DNA of 64,000 nucleotides from Kalaharituber pfeilii (GCA_015179045.1 WHUZ01000053.1:62001-126000), one strand, 5' to 3'. Shown: positions 11,981 through 24,800, numbered from the stretch's first letter. Notes: generated by a model not told the origin, from the sequence alone. Numbers and translations: made by a program.

Positions 11981-13068
11981 GGCAGACGGTATCTATGCTA
12001 TTATTTCTTGGCAGCCTACCGTCTCTGAGGCTGGGTACGAGATTATGTTAAATTACTTGACTAGGTAGTCTCCTCTAACTGTGGCATTGTGAAGTGGTAC
12101 ATAGTGCAACCAGGCTACTGCTACATCTCAGGGGACAGTACTCCGTAGACTAGCCAGCTCAGTCAGGCCACACGCCTTAGTAATCAAAGACTAGCCTTAA
12201 TAGTTAGTTTGGTTATTTGTAACCTAGCCTCGTCCCCAGGCGGCTGTAGAAGCCTGAGATTAGCTAATCGGGTGATCACGTGAGTGCCAAGAACTGTAAT
12301 TATAATAAAAACTGTCATTTAAATATACAACCTTTGTAACCCTGGTATTTATGGTTAACGTGAACTCGTGCGGCATTGGTGCCTGTCAACGGTTCATAGT
12401 TGAGCCAGGGTTCGCCACAACGTGAGCGCCCGTTTAGATTTCAGGTTTATGGAAAGTGCCGGTTGAAAAGATCCTGAAACATTGGTAATGTGAAATGTTT
12501 AGCGCTAACGCCAACCAACACCGGCACCCATACCAACGACATCGCACATTGTGGAGCACATGACACTATAACTAGGTACCGGCAAGAGGCGATTTATAAA
12601 ACATTCTAAGAACTTGCTAAGTGATCAAGTCAAGTAAATATGAGGACTGATGCGATAATAGACAGATCTGCTCTGATTATTATATCGTAATGCCATGTTT
12701 GCCTGCAACGCTGTCGAGTCATAACGGACCAATGCGACTCACTTGGGGTATCCTGGCCCTTATTCTAGCGGCGGCGTAGTCTCGTAACCAGGAGGCGGCG
12801 GTACCTCGGAGCACATTACAGTTCATAAAACTAAAAGTAGAGTATCATACGCACGGTATCACAACCATGGAGCACATTTTCTTCGGCAGAAAGGATTCCC
12901 TTCACCAGATCAGGGTTCTGGTAATAAGGCCAGTAGAGTAAAGTACAGTACCCTTGTTAGCTTAATTGATCAATCACACGATCGACAGAGACTTTTCTGT
13001 GGGAAGATGGAGATTTGCTGTTCTCGTACTCAGACGGGCACCAGGTGCTGCCAAGAGGTGCAAAGTAA

Positions 13069-13087
13069 TTGTCTGGGCACGACAACA
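13069..13087 (+). repeat. Partial dispersed repeat copy
   Basis: TTGTCTGGGCACGACAACA is a variant of the TAGTCTGGGCACGAGAACA terminus. A further close copy is at 13400-13418. The preceding bases share GGTGCTGCCAAGAG with the copy near 11909. Confidence 0.5.
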
Positions 13088-13399
13088 GAGATTTGCTGGG
13101 CAGAGAGCAATGGTGCTGTCGAAATTGGCAGCAGCGTAACTTGCTGATATAGTGTCCTGGTGGCAGTCTCGACTCTGGTAGACTGTGCTACGGAATGGCG
13201 ATATGATGAAATATTACCTGTGGGGTGGAGTGATACTCGTGAAGGGAATGTCGAAGGTGGTTAAAGACCTTGGTTGGGATCAGAGCATTGCTGTCTGCCA
13301 TATGCGTGCTAAGCCACGAGACTACTAGTAGCACCACCATATGTATCATAAAATACGGTCGGAGATTGTTGCCATGGCAAACTGATTACTAAAAATGTA

Positions 13400-13418
13400 G
13401 AGTCTGGGCACGAGAACA
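13400..13418 (+). repeat. Partial dispersed repeat copy
   Basis: GAGTCTGGGCACGAGAACA differs from the family core only at its first base. No flanking duplication was noticed. Confidence 0.5.
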
Positions 13419-15139
13419 CTAAATGTGTGGTTGCAGATGTTCTGGTTGCAGAGTATCTAGTGATAATTATTTATTTGCTGTTCCCTGGATAACGAAATTA
13501 TTTGCGAAGTGTTCCTGCCCCTGGCAGCAGCAGTAACACATAGCGCTGTGTGCAGTTTGCTCTTTGTGCATGAACCTTAAACTTACTCGTTATTAGGTAA
13601 TATTACATGAAATGCAAACTTATTGGAGCACAGGTTGAAAAAGGAAACAACAGGAGAGCATCGTTCGTTGCAGCATCAGCGCGCCTGGACGCAGGGCTAT
13701 CTGAACACAGTGATTCGCACAACGTCAGTGGCAGAGTGAACCACAGCTAAATGCCCCACAACATACAGAATAGGGCGGACACGCACCGCATCAGGAGCGT
13801 AGATCTACCTCTGGCGCAGATTGGGGCAGGGGCAAGAGGGAAGAGGCAAGAGGTGGCCGCCGCAGTAAAGTACCTGGTGTCTGATGCTCGAAGCCGGCGT
13901 ACTAGTGCCAGCCCTAGCATAGCGCCGTTTTATCCCTCCGGCAACATCATTCTCGCGACCCTTCGAATTTTACCTGCGGGGGCCGCAGCGCGCCCACATT
14001 ATTGCGCTGCGAGAATCAGAGGGTGCCACTGCCCGTTATGGCAAGCAGACGACTAGCATGCAGCTCGCGGTGTCCTTTCCCCTCACCGCCCTTCTTGATC
14101 CCTTCCTCGCTCCCTTCCTCCTCTCCTTCTTTTCTTCTTCCCCAGTGCCCCGGTTGCCTCCCTTCCGTCAACCACCACCGTCCCTAGTGACACTGGCGAA
14201 AAACTCCTACCTTCCTTTCTTAGTATCATTCTCGCTCTCCTTTATAACACCGTTTTTACTTCATTCCCTGCATTCCCTCAACTGACGCTCCTTTCTTTAC
14301 GTAATCTATTACGTTGTGCGTTGCCCGCCTGCCGCTGCTACACTCGTTTTCCATTCTCTTCTTGAACCCTAGGCAGGAAAAAAGAGAGAGAATAGGAAAG
14401 AGCAAATTAAGAAAGGCACAAGAGCCGTGTTCCGGTATCCCGTTTACAATCAGCAGTCGGGATTTCAGCTGTGCTGCAAGGACCTGAACACGTCGAAGTA
14501 AGAAAACGCTAGAGAATCGGCTGGACTGTTGACATCCACGCCTCTCTTTGGTATAGAGATAGCTTCAATTGCGGATATAAGAAGGAAGGACAAGCTCTTC
14601 GGCAGCCAGCAGCTACCTCAGCAGATACCACAACTCCAACTGTTTACTGCCACTCCTAGGCAAGTATTCAGACTACACCACACTCCTTTCTCAGATAACG
14701 ATTGCGAGCTTCAAGAAAGCCTTTGGGATATCAATTGAGCGCTAGACAATAGCAAGAAAATTTTCACTTTTTCCAATCTTTCGTCTTTCCGTTCTGAGTG
14801 TAGCAAACTACAATTTTTTTGGAAACTCTGTTATCGAACGGAGATACCCTTTGTGAAGCTAGAAGGTAGGTCAATTGTTTCGGTTTCTTTTTTGAGAGGA
14901 AAGGTCGGAGCATAGATACCCCAGGAGCCGGCGGGTATATTCTGAGGCAGAGGGATCTCCCGACGATCCAGAGGCTCTCTAGGTTGACGCCCCATGATCA
15001 GAAATTATTAGACTCAGATTGTTCTTGCGCCCAGAATCCAGATGAGAAATTCTTATGTTAATTGTTTTCCATGGACTTTAGGAAGTTCTTTTCTAGTCAA
15101 CGGCTTTTATCTTTTGATTTTGCTAGAACCAGGCACAAT

Positions 15140-16740
15140 ATGCGTGTCAAGATTGCAGTGGCTACCGTCATCAGTCTCGCCCTGGATGCGAGCGCTTTCT
15201 GGCGTTTGCCTTGCCGCGATAGGGTTGCATTGGAACGAATTGATCCTATTGTGAACCCAGGAGGGATCGCTGCACATGCCCACACTATCCATGGGCCGAA
15301 CAGTAAGTTTATATACTGCCAAGTATGCAACAAGGTACATTACTAACACGGCGGTGGCTAGCCTTCTCTGCGAATGCAACCTACGAAGATCTTATGCGAG
15401 GCACCTGCACATCCTGTCAGGTGAAGCAGGATAAATCTGCGTATTGGACTCCTCCATTGTACTTTCAGCACGCCGATGGGTCCTTCGAGCTTGTTCCCCA
15501 GACAGGCGGTATGCTTGTGTATGCTGAACATAAAAATCTATCCTGGAAATATCAGCTAACATGCTCTTAGTTACTATTTGCAACGTGGAGATGACGTGAG
15601 AGCTCCACCTGTAGGACTCAAGATGTTGGCTGGAGATCCAAACTTGAGAGATTTCACCTATCGAACCAGGGAGAAGTCACATTGGGAGGACCAAGACCGT
15701 ACTGAGGATGCGTTGCGCCAAAAAGCCGTTGGCTTTAACTGCCTTAACTATGCAGAACCAGCCAATGCGGCATTAGGACTTAGGCGCATGCCCGAGGATA
15801 TATCTAAATGTAAGGATGGATTGCGAGCCGAGGTTTTCTTCCCTAGCTGCTGGGATGGGGAGCGTCTCGATGCCCCAGATCATAAGGACCATATGCGCTA
15901 TCCTTCTTTGATGGATGACGGTGAATGCCCAGAAAGCCATCCAGTTCGTATTGTCAGCTTGTTCTTCGAGACCATCTGGAACGTTGACGTGTTTACTGGC
16001 AAACCTGGTCAATTTGTCTTTTCCAACGGCGACCCTCTGGGTAAGTTCCTTTCTATGGTCGAGGTGTCTTTAGAAGTTAACGGTCCTTTGACATATAGGT
16101 TATGGGTACCACGGTGACTTCATGCACGGTTGGGATCAAAGAGTTCTCGAACAGGCAGTGGCTGAATGCCGCTCACCGACTGGCATTGTTGAGGAGTGTG
16201 GTGTTTTTTGAGCACTATACTCTTGAAGAAATGCAGTCTTGCAAGGTCAAGCAATTTGATATTATGGAGGACCTTGTTGGGCCATTGTTAAAGCTTCCTG
16301 GGTGCAACCCAGTTACCCATGGTCCAGAGCCCGCGTCCCCTGGCAAATGCGATTTGCCGGTGATTGACGAACCTGAAGAATCGACACAAACATCCTCAAC
16401 CTCTTCCTCGACTAGTGAAACACCAGTAGTACAAACATCCTCAACCTCTTCCTCGACTAGTGAAACACCAGTAGTGGATATCGATCTTCCAAAGGCTAGT
16501 ATTCCAGTCACCGAGGTGCCAAAGGCTGTCACCGCTAGTTCTGTCGGGGTTGCACCTGAACCAGAAATTACTCCGTTGACCACGTCTCAGGTCGAGAACC
16601 CACATCTTGTCGTCGTTACCATCACCAGCTACACCACTGTCAACGTTTATGTAGACCCGGAACCAACTCCATCACTTGATCTTACTCGCGCCAGGAGGCG
16701 CCACAACCACATGAAGCGCCATGGGCACCAATACGCTTAG
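15140..16740 (+). CDS. Secreted DUF1996-domain protein, with a 1-nt frameshift
   Basis: Exons 15140-15302, 15362-15518, 15571-16040 and 16099-16740 are joined by GT-AG introns in phase. The product starts MRVKIAVATVISLALDASA, a signal peptide cleaved near residue 19. The DUF1996 domain follows, with PIVNPGG near its start, then TCTSCQ, TPPLYF, GGMLVYYLQRG and YGYHGDFMHGWD. The DUF1996 function is unknown; members are secreted or wall-associated in fungi. After EECGVF the frame runs into a stop. It continues one base later as HYTLEEMQSCKVKQFD...LPGCNPV, so a six-T run at 16204-16209 appears one base too long. With that correction the product would be 476 aa. The tail is Ser/Thr-rich, with a perfect 45-bp tandem duplication (16386-16430, 16431-16475), and ends in a basic His-rich stretch. 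It is either a pseudogene or an assembly error. Confidence 0.85.
16204..16209 (+). other. Frameshifting T6 homopolymer in the DUF1996 gene
   Basis: Upstream the domain reads in one frame to EECGVF followed by TGA. Downstream family-like sequence resumes in the next frame. Removing one T joins the two. A 35-nt intron starting at the nearby GTGTTT would be too short and would delete conserved residues. Confidence 0.7.
16386..16475 (+). repeat. Perfect 45-bp tandem duplication in the Ser/Thr-rich tail
   Basis: Two identical 45-base units encode QTSSTSSSTSETPVV twice. They add one period to a probably O-glycosylated linker of the secreted protein. Perfect identity suggests a recent duplication. 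Confidence 0.9.
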
Positions 16741-17133
16741 TCTTGAACTGGCGAAAGAAAATGTGTCGAGAGATTTGCAAATCTCATCGCTTTTGTTGGC
16801 ACTTTATATGTGACGTTTCCGTTTTTCTGACGGCGATTTGGCAGGGATCTTATTCATTTTTCTTTCCTCCTTCGTGATAGGCCATTGACATTTATTTTGC
16901 TAAGCTAGCAGCGGGCTGTTTTATATTAACGAGGTTGGAATTTGATTATTCTTGTGAATCTCTTCATTTTTAACTTTATTTCTTTTTCTGCATTCCTCTG
17001 CGTCAATATATGCTCATATACACTCACCTGTAACGTACCTCAAATTTTCACTCTCATGATACTATTCGTGTGGTTTTTTTAAGTTCTTGTCTTGGAGTGA
17101 CATAAGAAATAAATGCTAAACAGATATATAAAT

Positions 17134-17214
17134 GGCATCGTGGCCTAATGGTAAGGCGCTGCTTTCCGGTAAAGGATGTGGCAGAGATCGCGGGTTCGAA
17201 TCCCGTCGGTGTCG
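17134..17214 (+). tRNA. tRNA-Arg (anticodon CCG) with a 9-nt intron
   Basis: The acceptor arm GGCATCG pairs with CGGTGTC at the 3' end (two G-U pairs). The D arm is GCC/GGC around TAATGGTAA. The anticodon stem is CTGCT/GGCAG. The T arm GCGGG-TTCGAAT-CCCGT is complete, and the discriminator is G. The anticodon loop is enlarged: TT-CCG-G, then TAAAGGATG, then T. This fits a canonical intron after position 37. The anticodon CCG reads CGG arginine codons. Confidence 0.92.
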
Positions 17215-17249
17215 ATGATTTACCCCCCGACCTTGTGGGCTCGGTTAAC

Positions 17250-17253
17250 TTTT
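17250..17253 (+). terminator. RNA polymerase III terminator of the tRNA
   Basis: First TTTT run after the tRNA 3' end, 36 bases downstream. Short T runs like this end Pol III transcription. Confidence 0.5.
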
Positions 17254-18100
17254 GCGCGGTTAACGTTTTGCTCCCACCTAGGTGGCCAGGGGCTACGAAA
17301 GTGGCTAAACAGGGTGGCTTTCCTCGTTTTCACTAGTTTATCATGTGGTATCAACGGACAGCCCGACTCCTGCAGGTGTGATCGACAAGAAATATCTTAT
17401 ATGAATTGCACATGGCCGAGCGAGAGATCCGACTCAAGGATCTACAGAAGTGCCGTCTTTGGTCCTTTTGCGAATATGTTGTGTGTCTGTGTTGTGTACG
17501 CGTATGTGTAGCATGAGTACAATGGGAAGTGGGAGAGCGTTAACATATGTATAGGAGAACGAGATGGGCGGGTGTGTTACGATCTAGTGGTAAAGCACTC
17601 TTTCTTTTTTGGAAATAGAAAATTATGTTGACTGTTGAATGAATATCGCTCTGCGTTACCCCATTCTATCCCGTCGGGAGTAACGATGATGTGTATTGAG
17701 AGTGGGATGAATGGATGAATGAATAAAGGCTACTTGATTCGGTTTTGCTATAAGTTGGGCTATGTTACATTAACATATCCATGTATTCATGGGAGCGGAG
17801 AGGAGAGGGGAAATTCAGGGTAGAAAGGCATCATTTATTTTATGTATGATGGTGATGGTAGCTGCTGGTCAAACCTCTATTGTGCATGAGAGGTTACTTG
17901 AGAATAGGGAACATGATATATATATATAGTTTATATCATACCTTTTTTTTTTTAGAAAAAACAAGACAGAATGAGAATATATATATAATACAGCATCTCC
18001 CCGCTTTCCCCCGGCCCAACCAATAGACCTCATCAAATCACGCACCAACCCGTCCGCTCTTCCCCTTCGAACGCACAATGACATCTTTGTCCTTCACGAG
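17254..18100. other. Intergenic region
   Basis: No coding frame is supported. It includes TATA-type dinucleotide runs (about 17,918-17,990) and the 3' flank of the NSA1-like gene. Confidence 0.5.
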
Positions 18101-19947
18101 CTATATTTTTGCCCGCTTTGCACCCACCGGCTGTGCAGCTGCCGCTGTACGTTTCTTGTTGGGAGGAGGTGATGGTGATAGGCTTTCCTCCTCCGGCGAG
18201 ATTTTGCCTTCGGATTGGTCTTCTTCGGATTCATGTTCAGACTCCTCGTCCCCTTCACTATCCTCCTCCTCATCACGTGATTCATTGTCCTCATCCTCGC
18301 TCCCCTCCTTCACTCCCGCCTGTCCCATCTCCACTTCCTCTCCTCTTTCCACCCCTTCAATCCCCATCCACACCTCCTCAACCTCCTTCTCTCTCTCCCA
18401 CCTCCTCTCCTCCTTCTCCCTTTCCTTTCTTTCTCTCTCAGACTCCCACACCCTCTTGTCCACCTCCCCTACCCAAACGACCCCTACGCCCCTCGTATGC
18501 GCGTACACCCGCGTCAGGATCTCCACTCTCCCTTTCCCTACATCAGGACTGGTGACCTTATAAATCCTGAGGTACCGGTCAAGACCGACGGATGCGAGGA
18601 GGAGAGCGCCTGGCGGGGCTTCATGATAACGGGCACTAACCCCGCGAACAATCCCAGTGACATCGCCTGCAATCTTCAGCGTCGCTTGGCCCGTCCATTC
18701 GCTCTTTCCAGGGAGTACAGGAGTTCCTGCGCTCTTGATGCTGACGATATAGACTCCGAACTTGGCGTTGCCGTCCGAAAAGATGAATGTTAATTTATTC
18801 GTAGCTTTGTCCGGCTCTCCGAGCGGCTTCACGTATGTAAGGGAAACAATGGCCCCACTTCCAAATCCGCTTCCTGCCCTTGTAACGCTGGTGCCTATAC
18901 CGCGACGCAGAGTCGCCGCGCCGCCTCGAGGTTGTACCTCGCCACGAAATATAGGCCGGCGGCTCTGGGAAGTGTCGTAGAGACGGAGTTCGCCGGTGGG
19001 GGTGCCGGTTGCGAGGAATAATCGTCGTGGAGGGTGTGCAGGCAGGTTTTTGGTGCGGGCATGGCATGTGCCGCCAGCGGGAGGCCGGTGAGGAGTTATT
19101 TCTGTGTCTGCGGATGGGGGCATGGGGAGCCAGCATATGCATGATACGCCGCCGGGGATTGGAAGCTTTAGCGCGTTGGGTTTTGACGGTTTGGATTTGA
19201 ATATAGATACTGGATCTAGAGTCGCGGCCTTATTTAGTGCTGTGGCCCCAGTACTGACCTCAAACACCTCCATCTCCCCCACATCCGTCGTGTGTCCCAC
19301 CGCAAATGTAACCTTCTCCGGCACTCCTGGGCCCTCTTCATACGGATACGGCTGCACCCTCACGACTGCTACCTCCATCACGCCCTGCGCCTGCACTGGC
19401 ACCTGCACTGTTCCTCGAAACGTCCATTCCGGCTCCTTCTCCTTTTCCACCTTCTCCGGCACTCCCCAGAACTCCACTCTCCCCTTGTTTGTCCACGCAT
19501 ATAATATCTGTCCCACTATGTCCAAGCCCACCCACTTCCCTCCCCCCTCCTTCATATTCAACACCGTCCTCCACACACCGTCCGGCTCCCTTGCCTTGCC
19601 GTCCAATTCCTTCGCCTTCTTCCTCCGCGCCGCATCAAGCGAAAAGACGACAAATTCCAACGTACTTGTGTTGCGTAGGAGCGCAGTGACTTGGTCCCTC
19701 TTTACCCTCTTCTCATTTGAAGTCCGTGTAGGGAGGACACAGATACCTATTATGGATGCATCGGGGCCAGGCTCATAAAATGAGGTGATTTCGGGACGAA
19801 GAGAATCTTGCCGCGTAGTGTCGATGCCGGGAGAGGTATTGATTACTTGGAAGGTTAGAGTTATGGATATGGAGGGACGGAGAGGGAGTGGAGAAGCCGG
19901 TTACATTTTACCTGCCCGACATCGTCAGTGACCAGGAGGTTCATCAT
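18101..19947 (-). CDS. NSA1: Nsa1/WDR74-like 60S ribosome-biogenesis WD-repeat protein
   Basis: Nsa1 is a nucleolar WD40 protein needed for pre-60S ribosome assembly. Exon 1 (19947-19912) encodes MMNLLVTDDVGQ. Exon 2 runs from about 19845 to the stop at 18101. Family features include the N-terminal VINTSPGIDTT, a series of beta-propeller blades (LFLATGTPTGELRLYDTSQSRR, LLLASVGLDRYLRIYKV), and a strongly acidic C-tail ending in a basic KKRTAAAA...AKRAKI nuclear-type signal. The intron 19846-19911 has GTAAAA and AAG ends. Its use, however, puts exon 1 (phase 0) one base out of register with exon 2, whose family frame begins GTA ATC AAT. A missing G at the acceptor, an unusual splice or a real lesion could explain this. 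The body of the protein is intact and of family length (about 590 aa). Confidence 0.88.
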
Positions 19948-21807
19948 CTTTCCTTTCCCCTCTCCCGCTTAGCACCGCCAGGTACAACTCTTAATTTTGC
20001 GTAGTAATTACCCTTCCAAACTGTTGCGGATTTCTATGGTTTTCCCCTATAATTGAAAGTAAACCAACAATTTCCTTGCGGGGACCAATCGTTCACTTTT
20101 CTTTCCTTCCTTTCCCCCCCAAAATCCCCCCTCCGTATCGTGTGTGCCCGTCGGAACTCTGAGGCTTTCCAGACGTCGCGCGGAAACCTGTCTGCGAATT
20201 GGATGAAATGTCCCGAAAATAGTAATAATTGGCAGGTATTCTTTTCCGTTGTGGAGAGGAGTTGGGAAATTCCGTTCGCAGAACGTCTCAAGGCGTTCAA
20301 GGCAGAGCAGTGTTGTAAATCTTGGCACACACAAGAGGAAAAAAGGGAAAAAAGTAAAAGAGGGCTAGGCAGCTTACATAAGCGTTTTTTTTACATGCGC
20401 AGTAACCTTTAGGTATTCAGGGTAAACGCCGTTAGTTCACAAGTAGGTGTAGAATGTACTGTAATTAAACCATGATCTCGCAAATCTTTACACCAGTGCG
20501 CAAAAATAAACACATACACCTGTCAGCTTTTCTCTAGAGCCAGCATCGAATCATTACCACTTGAAGATCGCACTCACGCAATTCCCCGCTTTCAAAGTTT
20601 GCAATTTGCCAACATACTTTCCATCATGTAATATTATATAATACGTTATTCCTGACCTGCCACTACAAGATACAATGAAAGCAAAAACGCTCGAACGTAC
20701 AAAATTTCCATACTCAAAAACGTAAGACGATATTATCTCCCTCCCCACTCCAGCCTCCACCACTATCTCCTCCATTCCAGTTTCCATTTGTCACAAACAG
20801 GAATTTAATTAATGTAGCTAACGCAAAAAAAAAGCCCCCAAAAAGCATTTGCTAATCCAAAATCTCCACACATCCCTGGATTCAAAATGATGATCATACA
20901 TGTACCATACTCCTCATAAATCACTCGGGTATTACCAAAGGAAAAAAAAAAAAAAAAAAAAAAAAACGAAATTTAAGATCCATGTCGAGGAAAGAAAAGA
21001 AAAAGAAAAAGAAAAAGTAAAAAAGGAACATATATTAGGAAAAGCTCTAAAGCAACAAGTAGCCACCCAAGGATGCTCTTTTTGTATTAGTTTTATTTTT
21101 TTAAATTTTTTTTTTTTTAATTTTATTTTTTTTTTTTAATTGTGCAGATGAAATAAACATGAAACGGAGAATAGTTTTGGACACAGACTTAGGTGCAGGG
21201 TGGTGAGGGGGGGTTCACGAGAGTTCTCAGTGTAACGGCCTTTTTTGTGAGGGAGTCGGTGAATAAGTACTCCAGATCGTTAAAAGCAACAGAGGACCAT
21301 GGCCATGGTATATATTTAGGTGTAACTTCAACGTAATTCGGGTATGGGGTATCTTCCCAGCAAAAAAAAAATAGCAATTCATGAAATAACGGAAATGGAA
21401 AACTATGAATGCTGGCTACTAAAGATGGAATAAGAGATCGGAATAGATACGAAGAGGAATTTTAGGGGAAAAAAAAAAAAAACTCCACAAAATGACGTGC
21501 AAAACAGGAGAGCCTAACAATAAGTGCATGGAACAAGTAATGGCAGAACACACAAACATAATATAACAAGACCTAAAACCTAAAAAGTCAAAACAAAAAA
21601 AAAGAGAAGCAACAATGAAAAAGGAAAATGAAATGGAGAATAAAAACCAAAAAAAAAACCAGCAAATCCCTTGCTTTCAATGTAAAATCCCCAGTATACG
21701 TGAATCTTGCTGCTGCCATAATTTTTCCCAATGATGCTTTATGTATCGATAGTTCCGCTATTCGACTAACCACTTCAGTTATGCAAGGACCCAATTTCAC
21801 GTGTTAA
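19948..21807. other. Intergenic region rich in A/T homopolymers
   Basis: No gene is supported. There is an A run of about 25 near 20,941-20,966, T-rich blocks at 21,088-21,140, and further A runs near 21,469 and 21,595. The left part contains the NSA1-like promoter. The right part is downstream of the large transcription factor. Confidence 0.55.
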
Positions 21808-24800
21808 CTACTTATGTTGTTGGCTTTCGATATTAATCCCATTATCTGCCGCATCTGCTCCTCCTGGGGGATGATTTTGCGAGTACTTGTCACCACTTCC
21901 CAATTCTCCTCCTGAATCTCCTTCGGTATCCCCATCGTCACTACCATATATATTCTCCGACACTCCTGAGACCTTTTGCACGTCTTCCCGCACATCGTCA
22001 ATATTTAAGCAGTGCAATATCTCCATCCGGTTTGTCGACCTTGGCTCAAAATACCGATGTCCGAAATCTTCCTCCGCTTCAGGGCCGGTATCGCCTTCCT
22101 CATTCTCATTGTCGCTGTCAGAACTTATGCTCGAGGATGATGGGGATGATAGAGCAGATGGGACAGCCGCTGAAGCTGCTGGAGATGTCAATACCATATT
22201 CTCCACTGAGTGATGACTCTGGTAATGATGGGTTGAGGATGATGCATGTGAAATTGACGGAGAGTGGCTAATGATACTACCATTGCTGAATGTAGTGAGC
22301 TGATGCTGTGCTTGTGTTTGCTGTTCCTGATGATCCATTGGAGCCCCTATTGACATAGTAACTGGTTGGGTTGACAATCCTGGTGCTGGGGAAAGCATAT
22401 CTGTGAAAATGGGTGGAAACAGTCCCTCATCCGTCGCGTATTCATCAAGCGAAGTCATGGCACCTTGGCCTCCAAATGCATCGACATAGTACATATATGG
22501 AACGTTATATATCAGATCTGATAGATGTGTATATTGTAATGTCTGTAACATATCTCCTGTCAAGGCAGCATTATCAAAGCTGAAGCTTCCTGAATCGAGC
22601 GGAGAGCCTGTTGGGTACGGAACCATATTTTGTTGCATCATTTGGATTTGCTGGCTGGCACTGTCCGGAGAGGGAATAAAACTGTTCTCCATAGGAAGGG
22701 CATGTCTCGGAGAAACACTTGCCGAACCAGTGCCGGAGGAAGAATCCGGAAGGGCTGATTTGGTCACATTTTGCAACTTCTCCAGCCGTTTGCACGCCTT
22801 CCGAAGCTTATCGTACATTGCCTCCATAGGTTTCCAGTACTTCTTCAACTCCTTAAGCCAGTTGAGACCTATAAAAACTCTTTTCCGCTGCGCCTCGGCT
22901 GCTTCCACGCCAGTTTGTGCTTGGCTAGCTCTAATTAAGCCAATTGTACAGGCATCAGACACTGCCTGTCCGATAAATGGTGCAACCACTGTCACTGTTG
23001 GGCCTCCATTTCTTTCAGCTTCTTGCTTTTTGTGCCAGACTTGCTCCATAATTTGCATTATTGAGTCAGCATGAACGAATATTTTCCGTATACTGGAGAC
23101 GATATATTCCTTTGGCACTTTTTTCGAGATGAATTCCTTGGATTTTTCTGGCAGAGATACAGTCGTGACATAACGATATACATATGCTGCACAAGTATGA
23201 AACATTACATGCATCATGACAAATGCACCAACAGTCCCTGCTTTAATCTGGCCTGAGAGATTCTCTTCTGAATAGCGAAGCCCTGGTGGAAGTGATGATT
23301 TCCAGTCCTTAAGCATGTCGACAAATTGCATGAATTGTCTATCTGGTGTGAATTCAGGGGGCTTTTCATGATGTGTCACAAAACCTGATAAGTGGATATA
23401 TTTTAGGACATCACCCCATATTGAGGTTATTCGGACAAGATAAGCAAATGCACCCATATGCTCATTACCGACGGTTGGCCAGTATGGATTCTTCCCTTTT
23501 AGATGCTCTGTAATCACAGGCCTTTGATTCTCAAAAGAAGACTGATCACAAGGTAGCTGAATGTGACAGTCATGGTCCTGTGTAAGGAACGGACGCGCAA
23601 CCCCATAACTATTCAAGCGCTGTTTTCAATTTCATTAATTCCAACGGTCCCTTAAATACAACTTGGGGAAATTTCCACATACATCCATAAGATAGTAGCT
23701 CCAGTACGTCCTCCGCATTACTTCAGCCTCCACAGGCGTTTTGGCCTTCTCCTTTCTAGGCTCCATGTTAAGATTCATTGCCGCACCCAGCCGTACTGCC
23801 ATTCCCGCAAACATCCATGCTTTATGCCCATTATTTGATCCAAAGTCATGCAGGCCCATTAATACCAAAGCTTGGACAACTTCCAGCTTTTGTTCATCAA
23901 AACTCTCCAAAATGAACTGCCGGGCTTGCACTGCAAATTGCTCTTCTGCCTCACGAAACTGGTCTGAGAACCGTGCGGCTATTGCGCATAACGAGAACAA
24001 CAACACCGGGCGGTGCCTTTCAAGATTGTTCATGAAGGTATTGCGATGCAAAAATGGATAATGCTGAGAGTATACATGCGTGAAATACAAATCGACCAAA
24101 TGTTCAAGATCCTTGGGGCCAGGCAGCAAGGGATTCCTGGGATCTTCACCAATTGGTCCAGGAAGCGAGGGGAGGGTAGGCGTTCCTGTAACTGGCGTTG
24201 TAGCTGAACGAGATCTCGTAGAAGAATAGAACCTTCGGCTGGGTGTTCCATATTGGTATATATCTGTGGATACAGGAGAAGGTGGAGCGGGAGTATGATA
24301 GTTTGAAGTTCCTATAGTTCCTACAGAGCTATGCCTTGCGCGGGGCATGCCCCCTTGCATTTGTTTGGCTAGTTCCCGTACATGCGCCTCTCTTGTATTG
24401 TCGACTACATGCAAGGACCTCTCTGAAATACCTGGAGCACAATTCGTCAATTCGTCAGACACAAACATTGGAGCTGAATGCTTTTCTGTCGTTCGTGTTA
24501 CTGTAATAATATTTTCGCTGGTGGGAAATGCTGGTGGCTTCTCATGCACGCTCACGTGACTATATTCTATCCCATGCTCTTCGCTATGCCTCTCTTCTTT
24601 AGTATCACCAACTCCTGACATAATCTCATCCTCTCTCATCTTCAACTCGTGAGATGGTTCCCTATCCAGTGGAGAGTTCTCCATCTTGCTGTCATGATTC
24701 CCTTCACTTTCGGGAGCAGTTGAATTTCCTTTACTTCGGCTTGATGTTGCAGATTTAAACTCACATACCATGTTTTGCTGCCGGCACTTTTCACAAATCA

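Larger units (their letters stand above)
8703..15139. other. Repeat-rich intergenic region with decayed mobile-element fragments
   Basis: No coding sequence can be supported over 6.4 kb. The region contains short dispersed motifs that recur elsewhere in the window, centred on TAGTCTGGGCACGAGAACA and AGTGCAACCAGACTA. It also contains a locally duplicated segment (about 11905-11985 and 13040-13090, sharing GGTGCTGCCAAGAG). From about 13,650 to 15,100 the sequence becomes pyrimidine-rich on the plus strand (14085-14290). That fits a promoter and long leader of the DUF1996 gene. Confidence 0.6.

Noticed and set aside
12340..12480. LTR-end and primer-binding-site-like sequence (GGTTCATAGTTGAGCC, ACAACGTGAGCG)
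   Set aside because: No second LTR, no polypurine tract and no reverse-transcriptase fragments nearby.
16201..16235. Possible 35-nt intron explaining the DUF1996 frameshift
   Set aside because: Shorter than the introns of this window, no branch-like sequence, and it would delete the conserved residues after CGVF.
20941..20966. Long A run, possible retroposon tail
   Set aside because: No flanking duplication noticed; it lies among many simple A/T tracts.
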